Assembly (NCBI GenBank): GCA_937927525.1
Contig: CALBDR010000019.1
Coordinates: 1-24,521 of the forward strand
Direction: 5' to 3'
Length of the DNA: 24,521 nucleotides
DNA from: an uncultured Candidatus Melainabacteria bacterium
GTDB taxonomy: Bacteria; Cyanobacteriota; Vampirovibrionia; LMEP-6097
A program made the position numbers and the translations under genes. A model generated the notes under the pieces. That model saw nothing but the letters and a program-made list of their open reading frames with translations, was not told where the DNA came from and did not search any database. Below are positions 1 through 7,340 of the stretch, one piece after another. Every line of letters begins with the position of its first letter. Position 1 is the stretch's first letter.

Positions 1-18
1 GTATTATAATTAGTAACT

Positions 19-258
19 CTAGACTTCTACTTCAGACAAAATATCATCAATTTGCTGAGGAGATAAAGACCAGTCTTTTCTTAATAATCTTATTTCTTTT
101 GCAACATCCATAGGGTTAAAAACCCCACGAGAGTCTAGATCACGAGAAAGGTAAGCTGTTAAATTTCTCAAATTTTGATTTGCCTCTGAAGCTACTAATA
201 ATTCTCCTGAACTATCCTCAAGCTGATTTTCCACCTTTGATCCGGGGGGAACTCGCAT
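19..258 (-). CDS. Small hypothetical protein (79 aa)
   Basis: I do not recognise this protein. It is a complete ORF of 79 residues, acidic and predicted soluble, with no signal peptide or membrane segment. The C-terminal half (about residues 48-79) looks helical, with a segment reading like a short helix-turn-helix or binding helix pair (KEIRLLRKDW followed by LSPQQIDDILSE). The chosen ATG at 256-258 has no clear Shine-Dalgarno sequence, but a perfect TATAAT lies about 25 bases upstream (284-289 on the minus strand), so a short or leaderless 5' end is possible. It is the last visible gene on the minus strand at the left edge and is separated from its neighbours by the inverted-repeat region. 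Coding status is likely from length and composition, but not certain. Confidence 0.55.
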   Translation of the reverse strand: MRVPPGSKVENQLEDSSGELLVASEANQNLRNLTAYLSRDLDSRGVFNPMDVAKEIRLLRKDWSLSPQQIDDILSEVEV

Positions 259-283
259 TTATTGCGCTTGATTGATAAAGAGA

Positions 284-289
284 ATTATA
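284..289 (-). promoter_or_regulatory. Possible -10 box for the 79-aa gene
   Basis: A perfect TATAAT on the minus strand sits about 25 bases upstream of the ATG at 258. No convincing -35 box is found 16-18 bases further upstream. In such AT-rich DNA a match can occur by chance, so this is only a candidate. Confidence 0.25.
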
Positions 290-399
290 AAACTCATAGT
301 TATTATGAATTCTCATATACATATTCTCCCCAGGTGAAATTAAGCTTAGATAAAGGAAATATTGAATAAATATTAAAAAAGTTCAACGAATTAATTACC

Positions 400-499
400 C
401 CCAATAAGTGCAAGTTTAAATTTTTTGAGTATCGACTAGCAGTTCTCTTGAACTGCACAATAATAGAACGATCCTAAATTTAAACTTGCACTTATTGGG
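400..499. repeat. 24-bp perfect inverted repeat with nested hairpin
   Basis: The arms at 400-423 and 476-499 are exact reverse complements over 24 bases, starting CCCAATAAGTGC on the left. They enclose a 52-base spacer. Inside the spacer a second perfect hairpin has 7-bp arms at 439-445 and 450-456 with loop TCTT. Neither strand has a T-run next to the outer arms, so it does not look like a Rho-independent terminator. It lies in the otherwise gene-poor stretch 259-683. It could be a folded RNA, a cruciform or protein-binding site, or a small non-autonomous element; I cannot choose between these. Confidence 0.85.
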
Positions 500-689
500 A
501 TTCCTTCAATCAATTGTCGAACCTTCGGGGTTTCCTAGTAATAAGCGTGATATGAAGCTTGCTTATCGGTTTGAGCTTTTGAATAATTTCAATTCATTGA
601 AATTATATTATTCGTCCGAACTGGCTGCCGCCCCGAAAGCAAGATTCTTATTACCTTATTATTTGGAAAACTTTGGAGATTTACTATAA
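486..689 (+). CDS. Doubtful small ORF (67 aa)
   Basis: This open frame starts with TTG inside the right arm of the inverted repeat and runs to a TAA that overlaps the convergent Fe-S oxidoreductase gene by 6 bases. There is no Shine-Dalgarno sequence and the protein is not recognised. The residues around 45-60 (SELAAAPKARF, then LLPYY) come from DNA slightly richer in G+C than its surroundings, so it may be the tail of a decayed or transferred gene rather than a functional one. The next in-frame ATG is at 552. It also contains the hairpin at 583-606. I list it mainly so the region is not left blank. Confidence 0.2.
   Translation: MHLLGFLQSIVEPSGFPSNKRDMKLAYRFELLNNFNSLKLYYSSELAAAPKARFLLPYYLENFGDLL
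583..606. repeat. 11-bp inverted repeat (AT-rich hairpin)
   Basis: Arms at 583-593 and 596-606 are exact reverse complements around a 2-base centre (core AATTTCAAT/ATTGAAATT). Together with the 400-499 structure and a small GAACC/GGTTT hairpin near 519-533, it makes 400-606 unusually rich in self-complementary sequence. No T-run follows it. Confidence 0.6.
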
Positions 690-2759
690 AACAGAAGCAG
701 CTAAAGTGATCGCCACATCTTCGACTTCAGGCACATGTGTACCAGGAAATACAGTTTTCGTAGCAGAATCTATCATAATACTACAGTAGGGACAAGCAAC
801 AGAGATTTTATCTGGTTTATGCTCATTAAGCTCATCAAAACGCATAGCATTTATCTGACTACCAGGCATTTCATACCAAATCTGAGCTCCACCACCACCA
901 CAGCAAGTACTCTTTTCTTTTTCATTGGCTACAGCTTTGATTTCTACTCCAGGAATACTCTCTAGAATGAATCTCGGTGGATCGAAGACTCTATTATATC
1001 TTCCTAAATAGCAAGGATCATGATAAGTAATAGAAGCTTCAACTGTATTTTTAGGAACTAACTTAGATTCTTGGATTAAATCAGCAAGGATTTCTGTGTG
1101 ATGAAATATTTCTACACCTTCTAAACCGAACTCAGGATACTCGTTTTTAAAAGTATTGTAAACATGCGGGCACTGAGTAATAATTTTCTTAACACCAAAA
1201 GCCTTAAAGATTTCTATATTCTCAATTACAATCTCCTGGAACATCGCTTCGTCACCTGCCCTTCTTGCAAGATCACCAGAGGTTTTTTCTTCATTACCTA
1301 AAATCGCAAAATCGAGTCCAGCTTCTTTAAATAAACGAACATTAGCTTTTGAAACATCGATGTTACGTGTATCATAAGCTCCAGGACTACCAACCCAGTA
1401 TAAATACTCAAAGCTAGCTTCTGATTTACTTAAATTTTTTAGCTCAAATCCATATTCTTCTTTAAGTGATTCTGTCCACTTTTCTCTTTCACTAGGAGCG
1501 AGTCCCCAAGGGTTAGATTTAGTTCTATAATTTTTCAAAGTCGCTTGCAGATTAGCTGGAGCTTGGTTTAGCGCAAGTAAACCTCTTCTCATATCAACAA
1601 TAGTATCTACATGCTCAATAAAGATAGGACACTCTTCTACACAGGCATTACATGAAGTACATGACCATAATACATCTGGAGAGATAAATTCATATAACTC
1701 AGGACTATTCTCAGGGTCAGAATCTTTCTTGGCTGAAAGTTTTTTAATATCTAAAAATAAGTGCTTCGGTGATAAAGGTTTATCTGTATTCTGAGCAGGA
1801 CAAACTATATGACATCTACCACAAGCTGTACATGCTTCACTATCTAAAAGTGATTTCCAAGATAAATCAGAATACTCAAAAACACCTGCATTAAAATCTT
1901 CTTCATCGATTTCAAGACCTTTCTCCTCAGCTTCCAGCATATCTGTAAGCTTAAAAGGGGTATTTAATTGACCACGCTCACGATCTGATCTAAAGAAAAT
2001 AGGTAACGGTGCAAAGAAAATATGCACAAACTTAGAATAAGGAATTAAAGCTATAAAAATGCATGTTAGTAATGCATGAATCCACCAGAAGGTAGCATGA
2101 GTGTTGTGAAGATCCTGCTCAGTCATAAACTGAAAAACTTGAGCTAAAGCGTTACCGATAAAAGAGAATTTTTCTTCCACTCTAGTTCCAGCTATTCTCA
2201 TTCCTTCTACAAGGAATCCAGTTAAAGCAAGAGCAAATAGAAAAGCTGGTTGAATCCAATCCATCTGAGTCCCGTCAAGTCTTTTCGTAGTAAAAATGTA
2301 TCTTCTTAAAGTAAAAGATGTAATACCTACTAAAAGTAAAATTCCACCAACTTCAGCTCCAAAGCTAACTAACTTATAGAAAGAGCCTTGGAAGAAATAA
2401 ACTTCACTATGATCTTGATAGCCTACTATATTTGTTACTATCCATAAAGTCATAAAGCCCAAAACTACAGCTATGTGCGCTAAACCTGGAGTTCTTTGTG
2501 AAGCAATTTTCTTTTGTAAAAATGCATACTGAAATAAATAAAGTAATCTAGACCAGAAAGACTTAAAGCGAGAGTCATTCTTTAAATCTTTAGCTAATAA
2601 AACCGGTTTTAATTTTTTATAAAGTCCAAATAAAAGAATTCCAGTGGCAATAGTAATTAGAATATAAAAAGCAGGCTTGGCAATTGGCGAATCAATATTC
2701 CACCATAATTGCCTTGTTTCAAGCACTATCGCATTGGGAACTATAACTGTAGAGTCCAC
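684..2759 (-). CDS. Membrane-bound (Fe-S) oxidoreductase, heterodisulfide reductase-like
   Basis: This 691-residue protein has the layout of the membrane (Fe-S)-binding oxidoreductases related to HdrD, GlpC and DsrK, which pass electrons between soluble donors (often ETF) and the quinone pool. About five hydrophobic segments (near 29-49, 93-113, 130-150, 170-190, 224-250) form a NarI-like membrane part. Two 4Fe-4S motifs follow: CTACGRCHIVCP at 310-321 and CTSCNACVEECP at 367-378. The C-terminal half holds two CCG-type domains. The second is intact (DPC at 581-583, CCGGGG at 619-624, CPYC at 656-659). The first has lost Cys residues: GS at 457-458, TSGD at 493-496 and CPHV at 530-533 where relatives have GC, CTGD and CPHC. 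Translation starts at GTG 2757-2759, supported by the early ETRQLWWNI segment typical of the family's N-terminus; no strong Shine-Dalgarno is visible. It is a single gene, divergent from metH; no ETF genes are in the window. Confidence 0.85.
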   Translation of the reverse strand: MDSTVIVPNAIVLETRQLWWNIDSPIAKPAFYILITIATGILLFGLYKKLKPVLLAKDLKNDSRFKSFWSRLLYLFQYAFLQKKIASQRTPGLAHIAVVLGFMTLWIVTNIVGYQDHSEVYFFQGSFYKLVSFGAEVGGILLLVGITSFTLRRYIFTTKRLDGTQMDWIQPAFLFALALTGFLVEGMRIAGTRVEEKFSFIGNALAQVFQFMTEQDLHNTHATFWWIHALLTCIFIALIPYSKFVHIFFAPLPIFFRSDRERGQLNTPFKLTDMLEAEEKGLEIDEEDFNAGVFEYSDLSWKSLLDSEACTACGRCHIVCPAQNTDKPLSPKHLFLDIKKLSAKKDSDPENSPELYEFISPDVLWSCTSCNACVEECPIFIEHVDTIVDMRRGLLALNQAPANLQATLKNYRTKSNPWGLAPSEREKWTESLKEEYGFELKNLSKSEASFEYLYWVGSPGAYDTRNIDVSKANVRLFKEAGLDFAILGNEEKTSGDLARRAGDEAMFQEIVIENIEIFKAFGVKKIITQCPHVYNTFKNEYPEFGLEGVEIFHHTEILADLIQESKLVPKNTVEASITYHDPCYLGRYNRVFDPPRFILESIPGVEIKAVANEKEKSTCCGGGGAQIWYEMPGSQINAMRFDELNEHKPDKISVACPYCSIMIDSATKTVFPGTHVPEVEDVAITLAASVL

Positions 2760-2849
2760 TAAGGGATAATATATCAGTAGTTTAGAAATTACTCAATAGG
2801 AGACTAGTGTATAAATTAATTTCTTTTATGAGGAAGTCAATAGATTAAA

Positions 2850-4814
2850 ATGGGTAAAAGAATGAAACCTAGCTTACTTGAACTTGCAAAAGAAAAAGTC
2901 TTAATATATGACGGAGCTATGGGAACGACTTTGTTCACATATGACTTAAGTGCCGAAGACTATGGTGGTAAGGATTTAGAAGGTTGTCCAGAGAATTTAA
3001 ATAAAACTAAACCTGAAATGATCCAAGAAATTCATACTAAATTTTTTGAAGCAGGTGCAGATATAGTTGAAACGAATAGCTTTGGTTCAAGTAAGCTTGT
3101 TCTAGGTGAATATGGCTTAGAAGATGAAAGTTACGAGATTAGTAAGCTAGCAGCGACTTTAGCTAAAGAAGTCGCGGACAAATTCACAGAGAAAGAACCT
3201 GAAAAGCCTAGGTATATAGCTGGATCTATAGGACCAGGGACTAAATTACCTAGCTTAGGGAATATAAGCTTTGATGAATTAAAAGAATCATATAAACCCC
3301 AGGTCGCTGGTTTAATTGATGGGGGGGTAGATGTAATTTTAATTGAGACTTGTCAAGATCCGCTTCAGATCAAAGCTTTACTTGCAGCTTCATTTGAAGT
3401 TTTTAAAGACATTGAAGAAAAATTCAAAGATAAAAGTGATGAGGAGTTATTAGAAGCTTATCCAGCAGCTGTATTACTAAAAGACTCAGAAAAACGAGCA
3501 GGTCTTTCCTCAAGAATAAAGTTTCCACTTCAAGTCCAAATCACAATTGAACAGATGGGGACAATGCTGGTAGGTTCTGACTCATATGCAGCACTTACCA
3601 CGATCTCAGCCTACCCTGTAGATGCTTTCGGTATGAACTGCGCTACTGGACCTAAAGAAATGCAAGAACACCTTCAAAGCATTTCAGAATCAAGTCCATT
3701 CATGCTCAGCTGCCTCCCTAATGCAGGAATCCCAGAAAATGTCTGTGGGCACGCTCACTTCCCTCTGAAACCAGACGAATTTGCAGAATATATGGATAAA
3801 TTCGTTAGGAAATACAATATCAGACTAGTCGGTGGTTGCTGTGGTACTAACTACGAACATATTAGTAAGCTTGCGACAGTAGTAGATAAAATCAATGAAG
3901 AAAAGTTAAGATATGATCCTCTCAAGGATTTGAAAGAAGTAGAAGACTCTGTCTCATCCATATACTCGTCAGTCTTCATGAATATGGAAACTAAGCCTCT
4001 TATCGTAGGTGAAAGAACTAACGCTAACGGTAGTAAAAAATTCAAAGAATTACTTGCTGCTGAAGACTATGAGGCAATTACAGAACTTGCAAAAGAACAA
4101 GTAGAAGAAGGGGCTCAAATACTAGATCTCTGTGCTGCCTATGTCGGTCGAGATGAAGCCCGTGACATGAAAGAGATTATCTCCAAAATTAATACATCCG
4201 TAAATATTCCTATTATGGTAGATAGTACTGAAGCTCCAGTTATCGAAGAATCATTAAAATTAATTTCAGGGAAAGCAGTTATCAACTCAGTTAACCTTGA
4301 AGATGGCGAAGATAGAGTAGAGTTAATCGCTTCATTATGTAATAAATATGGCGCAGCATTAGTAGCTCTTACTATAGATGAAGACGGTATGGCTAAAACT
4401 GCTGAGAAAAAAGTTGCTATCGCCAAAAGACTCTATGACCTACTAGTAAACAAATATGGCATGAGCCCTCAAGACATAATTTTTGATACTCTAACTTTCA
4501 CTCTAGGCTCTGGTGATGAAGAATTTAGGAAAGCAGGGATTGAGACAATAGAAGCAATCAGACAAATCAAAGCCGAACTACCTCACGTAAAAACGATTCT
4601 CGGTGTAAGCAATATTTCCTTCGGTTTAGATGCAAGACTAAGACCAGCTTTAAATTCAGTGTTTATGCATGAAGCTGTAAAAGCTGGACTTGACATGGCG
4701 ATAGTAAATAATAAGAAAATTCTTCCAATGCATAAAATTGATGAAAATCTTAAAAAACTTTGCCTAGACTTAGTCTATGATAAGAGAGAATATAAAAGCG
4801 TAAACCATGCCTGA
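2850..4814 (+). CDS. metH: Methionine synthase, homocysteine- and folate-binding half (split MetH)
   Basis: This is the N-terminal half of cobalamin-dependent methionine synthase, which transfers a methyl group from methyltetrahydrofolate to homocysteine via B12. Residues 10-345 form the homocysteine-binding barrel: DGAMGTTL at 21-28, then zinc ligands C264 (GMNCATGP) and C330-C331 (GGCCGTN). Residues 383-640 form the pterin-binding barrel (IVGERTNANGSKKF at 385-398). The protein ends at residue 654, just after the pterin domain; single-chain MetH is about 1200 residues. The stop overlaps the start of the second half by 8 bases (ATGCCTGA). A good Shine-Dalgarno, AGGAAG (2831-2836), lies 13 bases before the ATG at 2850; the ATG at 2862 is an alternative start. 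No cobalamin or SAM riboswitch fits in the 90-base leader. Confidence 0.92.
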   Translation: MGKRMKPSLLELAKEKVLIYDGAMGTTLFTYDLSAEDYGGKDLEGCPENLNKTKPEMIQEIHTKFFEAGADIVETNSFGSSKLVLGEYGLEDESYEISKLAATLAKEVADKFTEKEPEKPRYIAGSIGPGTKLPSLGNISFDELKESYKPQVAGLIDGGVDVILIETCQDPLQIKALLAASFEVFKDIEEKFKDKSDEELLEAYPAAVLLKDSEKRAGLSSRIKFPLQVQITIEQMGTMLVGSDSYAALTTISAYPVDAFGMNCATGPKEMQEHLQSISESSPFMLSCLPNAGIPENVCGHAHFPLKPDEFAEYMDKFVRKYNIRLVGGCCGTNYEHISKLATVVDKINEEKLRYDPLKDLKEVEDSVSSIYSSVFMNMETKPLIVGERTNANGSKKFKELLAAEDYEAITELAKEQVEEGAQILDLCAAYVGRDEARDMKEIISKINTSVNIPIMVDSTEAPVIEESLKLISGKAVINSVNLEDGEDRVELIASLCNKYGAALVALTIDEDGMAKTAEKKVAIAKRLYDLLVNKYGMSPQDIIFDTLTFTLGSGDEEFRKAGIETIEAIRQIKAELPHVKTILGVSNISFGLDARLRPALNSVFMHEAVKAGLDMAIVNNKKILPMHKIDENLKKLCLDLVYDKREYKSVNHA

Positions 4815-6558
4815 AGAAGAGACACAAACTCACGAGCAAGAGCTTAGCTACGATCCACTGACTGAGCTTTTAGCTTTAGTAGAAGATATTAAAGTTGAAG
4901 ATAATTCAGATAAAGACCCTTATGAAAACTTAAGTGTTGAGGAAACTCTATCTCAAAGAATCATAGATGGTAATAAAACGAATATTAATAGTGACCTTCA
5001 GAAAGCTTTAGATAGCGGTCATAAACCGCTTGATATTATAAATAAATTTTTAATGGACGGTATGAAAATTGTAGGCGAGCGCTTTGGTGCTGGTGAAATG
5101 CAATTACCATTCGTTCTTCAGTCAGCGACTACTATGAAAAAAGCTGTTTCATTTTTAGAACCCTTTATGGATAAGTTGGAGGCGAGCTCCAATAAAGGTA
5201 CTGTAGTTTTAGCCACTGTAAAAGGTGACGTTCACGATATCGGTAAAAATCTAGTGGATATAATCCTTTCAAATAACGGCTATAAAGTTCATAACTTAGG
5301 AATCAAAATTCCCGTAGAGGAAATTATTAAAGCTGTTGAAGAGCACAAACCTGATTTGATTGCACTCTCAGGTCTTTTAGTTAAATCTACTTTGATAATG
5401 AAACAGAATCTTGAAGTTCTGAATGAAAGAGGGATAGATTTACCTATTATTTTAGGCGGGGCAGCTCTTACTAGACGCTTTGTTGAGCAGGACTGTGCCA
5501 ATACTTACAATGGCTATGTATATTATGGCTACGACGCTTTTACCGACTTAGATATTATGGAAAGACTTAACTCAGGTAAGTCTTATGAAGAAATTAAAGA
5601 AGAATTTTATAAAACTAAAGCTGTAGAAAGTAATGGTGATAATCCTTATCAAGAAGTTGGAGAATCTGATGAAGATGAATATGTTCCACTACTTGATTAT
5701 ACAGATAAGCTTTCTGAAACTAAAGCTATCAAGCGTGAAAATATTCCTGAAATCCCTTTTTATGGTGATAAAGTAATAGGTCCAGAAGAGATTGATTTAG
5801 ATGAAATGTGGCAATACCTAAACTTAGATGCCATGATCATCGGACAATGGCGAATGGGTAAAGGTAAGAAAACCCAAGAAGAATATGACAAACTTTTAAA
5901 AGAAGAAATTTATCCTACTTTAGAAAGGTTGAAGAAAGAAACTCGATCTCATCCTTGGCTTAAACCTAAAATAGTCCATGGCTATTACTACTGTAAAATC
6001 GATCCTGAACACCCTAATAAATTAAATTTATTTAGTGAAGATAAAAAAGAAATCATTGATTCTTTCACTTTCCCTCGTCAAAATTCTGGAGAGTACTTAT
6101 GCTTAAGTGATTACTTCAGAACAGAAGATGATGGCTTTAATATAGTTGGATTCCAGTTAGTAACTATCGGAGTCGAAGCTGCTGAATTTGTTCAAGGACT
6201 TTATAATAGTGGTGACTTCGCTGAGTACCTTTACTACTATGGGTTAGCGACTGAGTCTACTGAAGCTTTAGCTGAATATTCTCACGCCAGAATTAGAAAA
6301 GAGCTTGGTTATGAGGCGAAAGATAATAAAGACGATATTAAAAAACTACTTCGTGGTGGCTATCACGGTATGCGCTATAGCTTCGGTTACCCTGCCTGCC
6401 CTCGCCTTGAAGATCAAGAAAAATTATTTACATTATTAAAGCCAGAGCGTATCGGCATGAAACTATCAGAAGAATGGCAAATCCACCCAGAACATAGTAC
6501 ATCTGCGATAGTTATCCATCACCCTGACGCGAAGTATTATAATGTAAAAGTTAAATAA
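4807..6558 (+). CDS. metH: Methionine synthase, cobalamin-binding and reactivation half (split MetH)
   Basis: This gene supplies the C-terminal half of methionine synthase. Residues 14-20 (SYDPLTE) match the linker that precedes the cap domain in cyanobacterial-type MetH. Residues 40-125 are the helical cap (GERFGAGEMQLPF at 90-102). Residues 130-260 are the B12-binding fold with DVHDIGKN at 141-148; H143 is the lower ligand of cobalt. SGLLVKST (188-195) and GGAALTRRF (217-225) complete the B12 site. Residues 330-583 are the AdoMet-dependent reactivation domain, with GMRYSFGYPACP at 521-532. The gene lies in a different reading frame from the first half and overlaps it by 8 bases, with no strong Shine-Dalgarno of its own, so translation is probably coupled. 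The two products should assemble into one enzyme. A sequencing frameshift is a possible alternative, but both halves end and start cleanly in an interdomain linker. Confidence 0.92.
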   Translation: MPEEETQTHEQELSYDPLTELLALVEDIKVEDNSDKDPYENLSVEETLSQRIIDGNKTNINSDLQKALDSGHKPLDIINKFLMDGMKIVGERFGAGEMQLPFVLQSATTMKKAVSFLEPFMDKLEASSNKGTVVLATVKGDVHDIGKNLVDIILSNNGYKVHNLGIKIPVEEIIKAVEEHKPDLIALSGLLVKSTLIMKQNLEVLNERGIDLPIILGGAALTRRFVEQDCANTYNGYVYYGYDAFTDLDIMERLNSGKSYEEIKEEFYKTKAVESNGDNPYQEVGESDEDEYVPLLDYTDKLSETKAIKRENIPEIPFYGDKVIGPEEIDLDEMWQYLNLDAMIIGQWRMGKGKKTQEEYDKLLKEEIYPTLERLKKETRSHPWLKPKIVHGYYYCKIDPEHPNKLNLFSEDKKEIIDSFTFPRQNSGEYLCLSDYFRTEDDGFNIVGFQLVTIGVEAAEFVQGLYNSGDFAEYLYYYGLATESTEALAEYSHARIRKELGYEAKDNKDDIKKLLRGGYHGMRYSFGYPACPRLEDQEKLFTLLKPERIGMKLSEEWQIHPEHSTSAIVIHHPDAKYYNVKVK

Positions 6559-6566
6559 CAAATCAA

Positions 6567-7340
6567 ATGAATAACGGTAATTTCTTTAGTGGTTTAGTCG
6601 ATTTTTTTAAAGCTTTCTTTATGGGCATAGTCTATGGTTTCTATGACCTTGTTCCTGTAAAGAAAAAACATCGTATGGAACCGATCGAACAAAATGATGT
6701 TAGCTGGAAAAAATATTTCAAATACCCTGAATGGCGCTACTACATAGTAAGAGAAATAGTTGCCCAGTTTGTTATCGTCTTACTGCTTCTAATTATAGTA
6801 AGAACTACAGTCGGTGAATTTAGATACATCCCTAGCGAAAGTATGCTTCCCACACTGAAAATAGGGGATAAGTTATTTGTGGAAAAGCTTACTCGCTTAC
6901 GAGGTAAATCATATGAGAGAGGAGATATAATCATCTTCTTCCCACCACCTCAAGCTAGTGAAGGCAAAGATGTTTTAAGTAATCACCCCTATAGTATTTT
7001 CAAAAGGCTAACTGGCTTGCCGATACTCAAGCAACCAGAAGCATATATAAAAAGATTAATTGGTCTTCCTGGAGATATCATTGAAGTTAAAGCTGGAGAT
7101 GGAGTTTATGTAAATGATAAAAAGTTACTCGAACCCTACCATGAAGGAAGCTTGGATTTTGTAGCTCAGTATGATTTTGGACCAGTTCAAGTTCCAGATA
7201 ATCACTTTTTTGTCTTGGGGGATAATAGAAATTTCAGTTATGATGGTCATTACTGGGGATTTTTACCTAAAGAAAGAGTAATCGGTAGAGCAGCATTTTT
7301 AATTTATCGTGATCTAAAACAAAGTCCTGAGTTAATCTAA
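6567..7340 (+). CDS. lepB: Signal peptidase I
   Basis: The protein is a membrane-anchored serine protease that cuts signal peptides from exported proteins. It has 257 residues: an N-terminal cytoplasmic stretch, one strong membrane anchor at 63-80, then the catalytic domain outside. The nucleophile is S92 in PSESMLPTL (89-97) and the general base is K162 in YIKRLIGLPGD (160-170). Box E reads GDNRNFSYDGHYWGF (218-232). Most bacteria have DSR here; cyanobacterial and plastid enzymes have DSH, so the His at 227 fits a cyanobacterial relative, while the Gly at 226 in place of Ser is unusual. The N-terminal region before the anchor is longer than average, with an extra hydrophobic segment at 7-29 that may lie along or in the membrane. 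The gene starts 8 bases after metH and its stop abuts the next start. Confidence 0.93.
   Translation: MNNGNFFSGLVDFFKAFFMGIVYGFYDLVPVKKKHRMEPIEQNDVSWKKYFKYPEWRYYIVREIVAQFVIVLLLLIIVRTTVGEFRYIPSESMLPTLKIGDKLFVEKLTRLRGKSYERGDIIIFFPPPQASEGKDVLSNHPYSIFKRLTGLPILKQPEAYIKRLIGLPGDIIEVKAGDGVYVNDKKLLEPYHEGSLDFVAQYDFGPVQVPDNHFFVLGDNRNFSYDGHYWGFLPKERVIGRAAFLIYRDLKQSPELI

Noticed and set aside
400..499. Integron attC site
   Set aside because: The arms are perfectly complementary and lack the core-site motifs (RYYYAAC / GTTRRRY) and the unpaired bases that define attC.
2760..2849. Cobalamin or SAM riboswitch before metH
   Set aside because: The gap is only 90 bases and lacks the conserved B12-box or SAM-box sequences.
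4139..4426. 95-codon open frame antisense to the first metH half
   Set aside because: It lies wholly inside a well-conserved gene on the other strand and its translation (Ser/Ile/Ala-rich) matches no family; it is a by-product of codon use.
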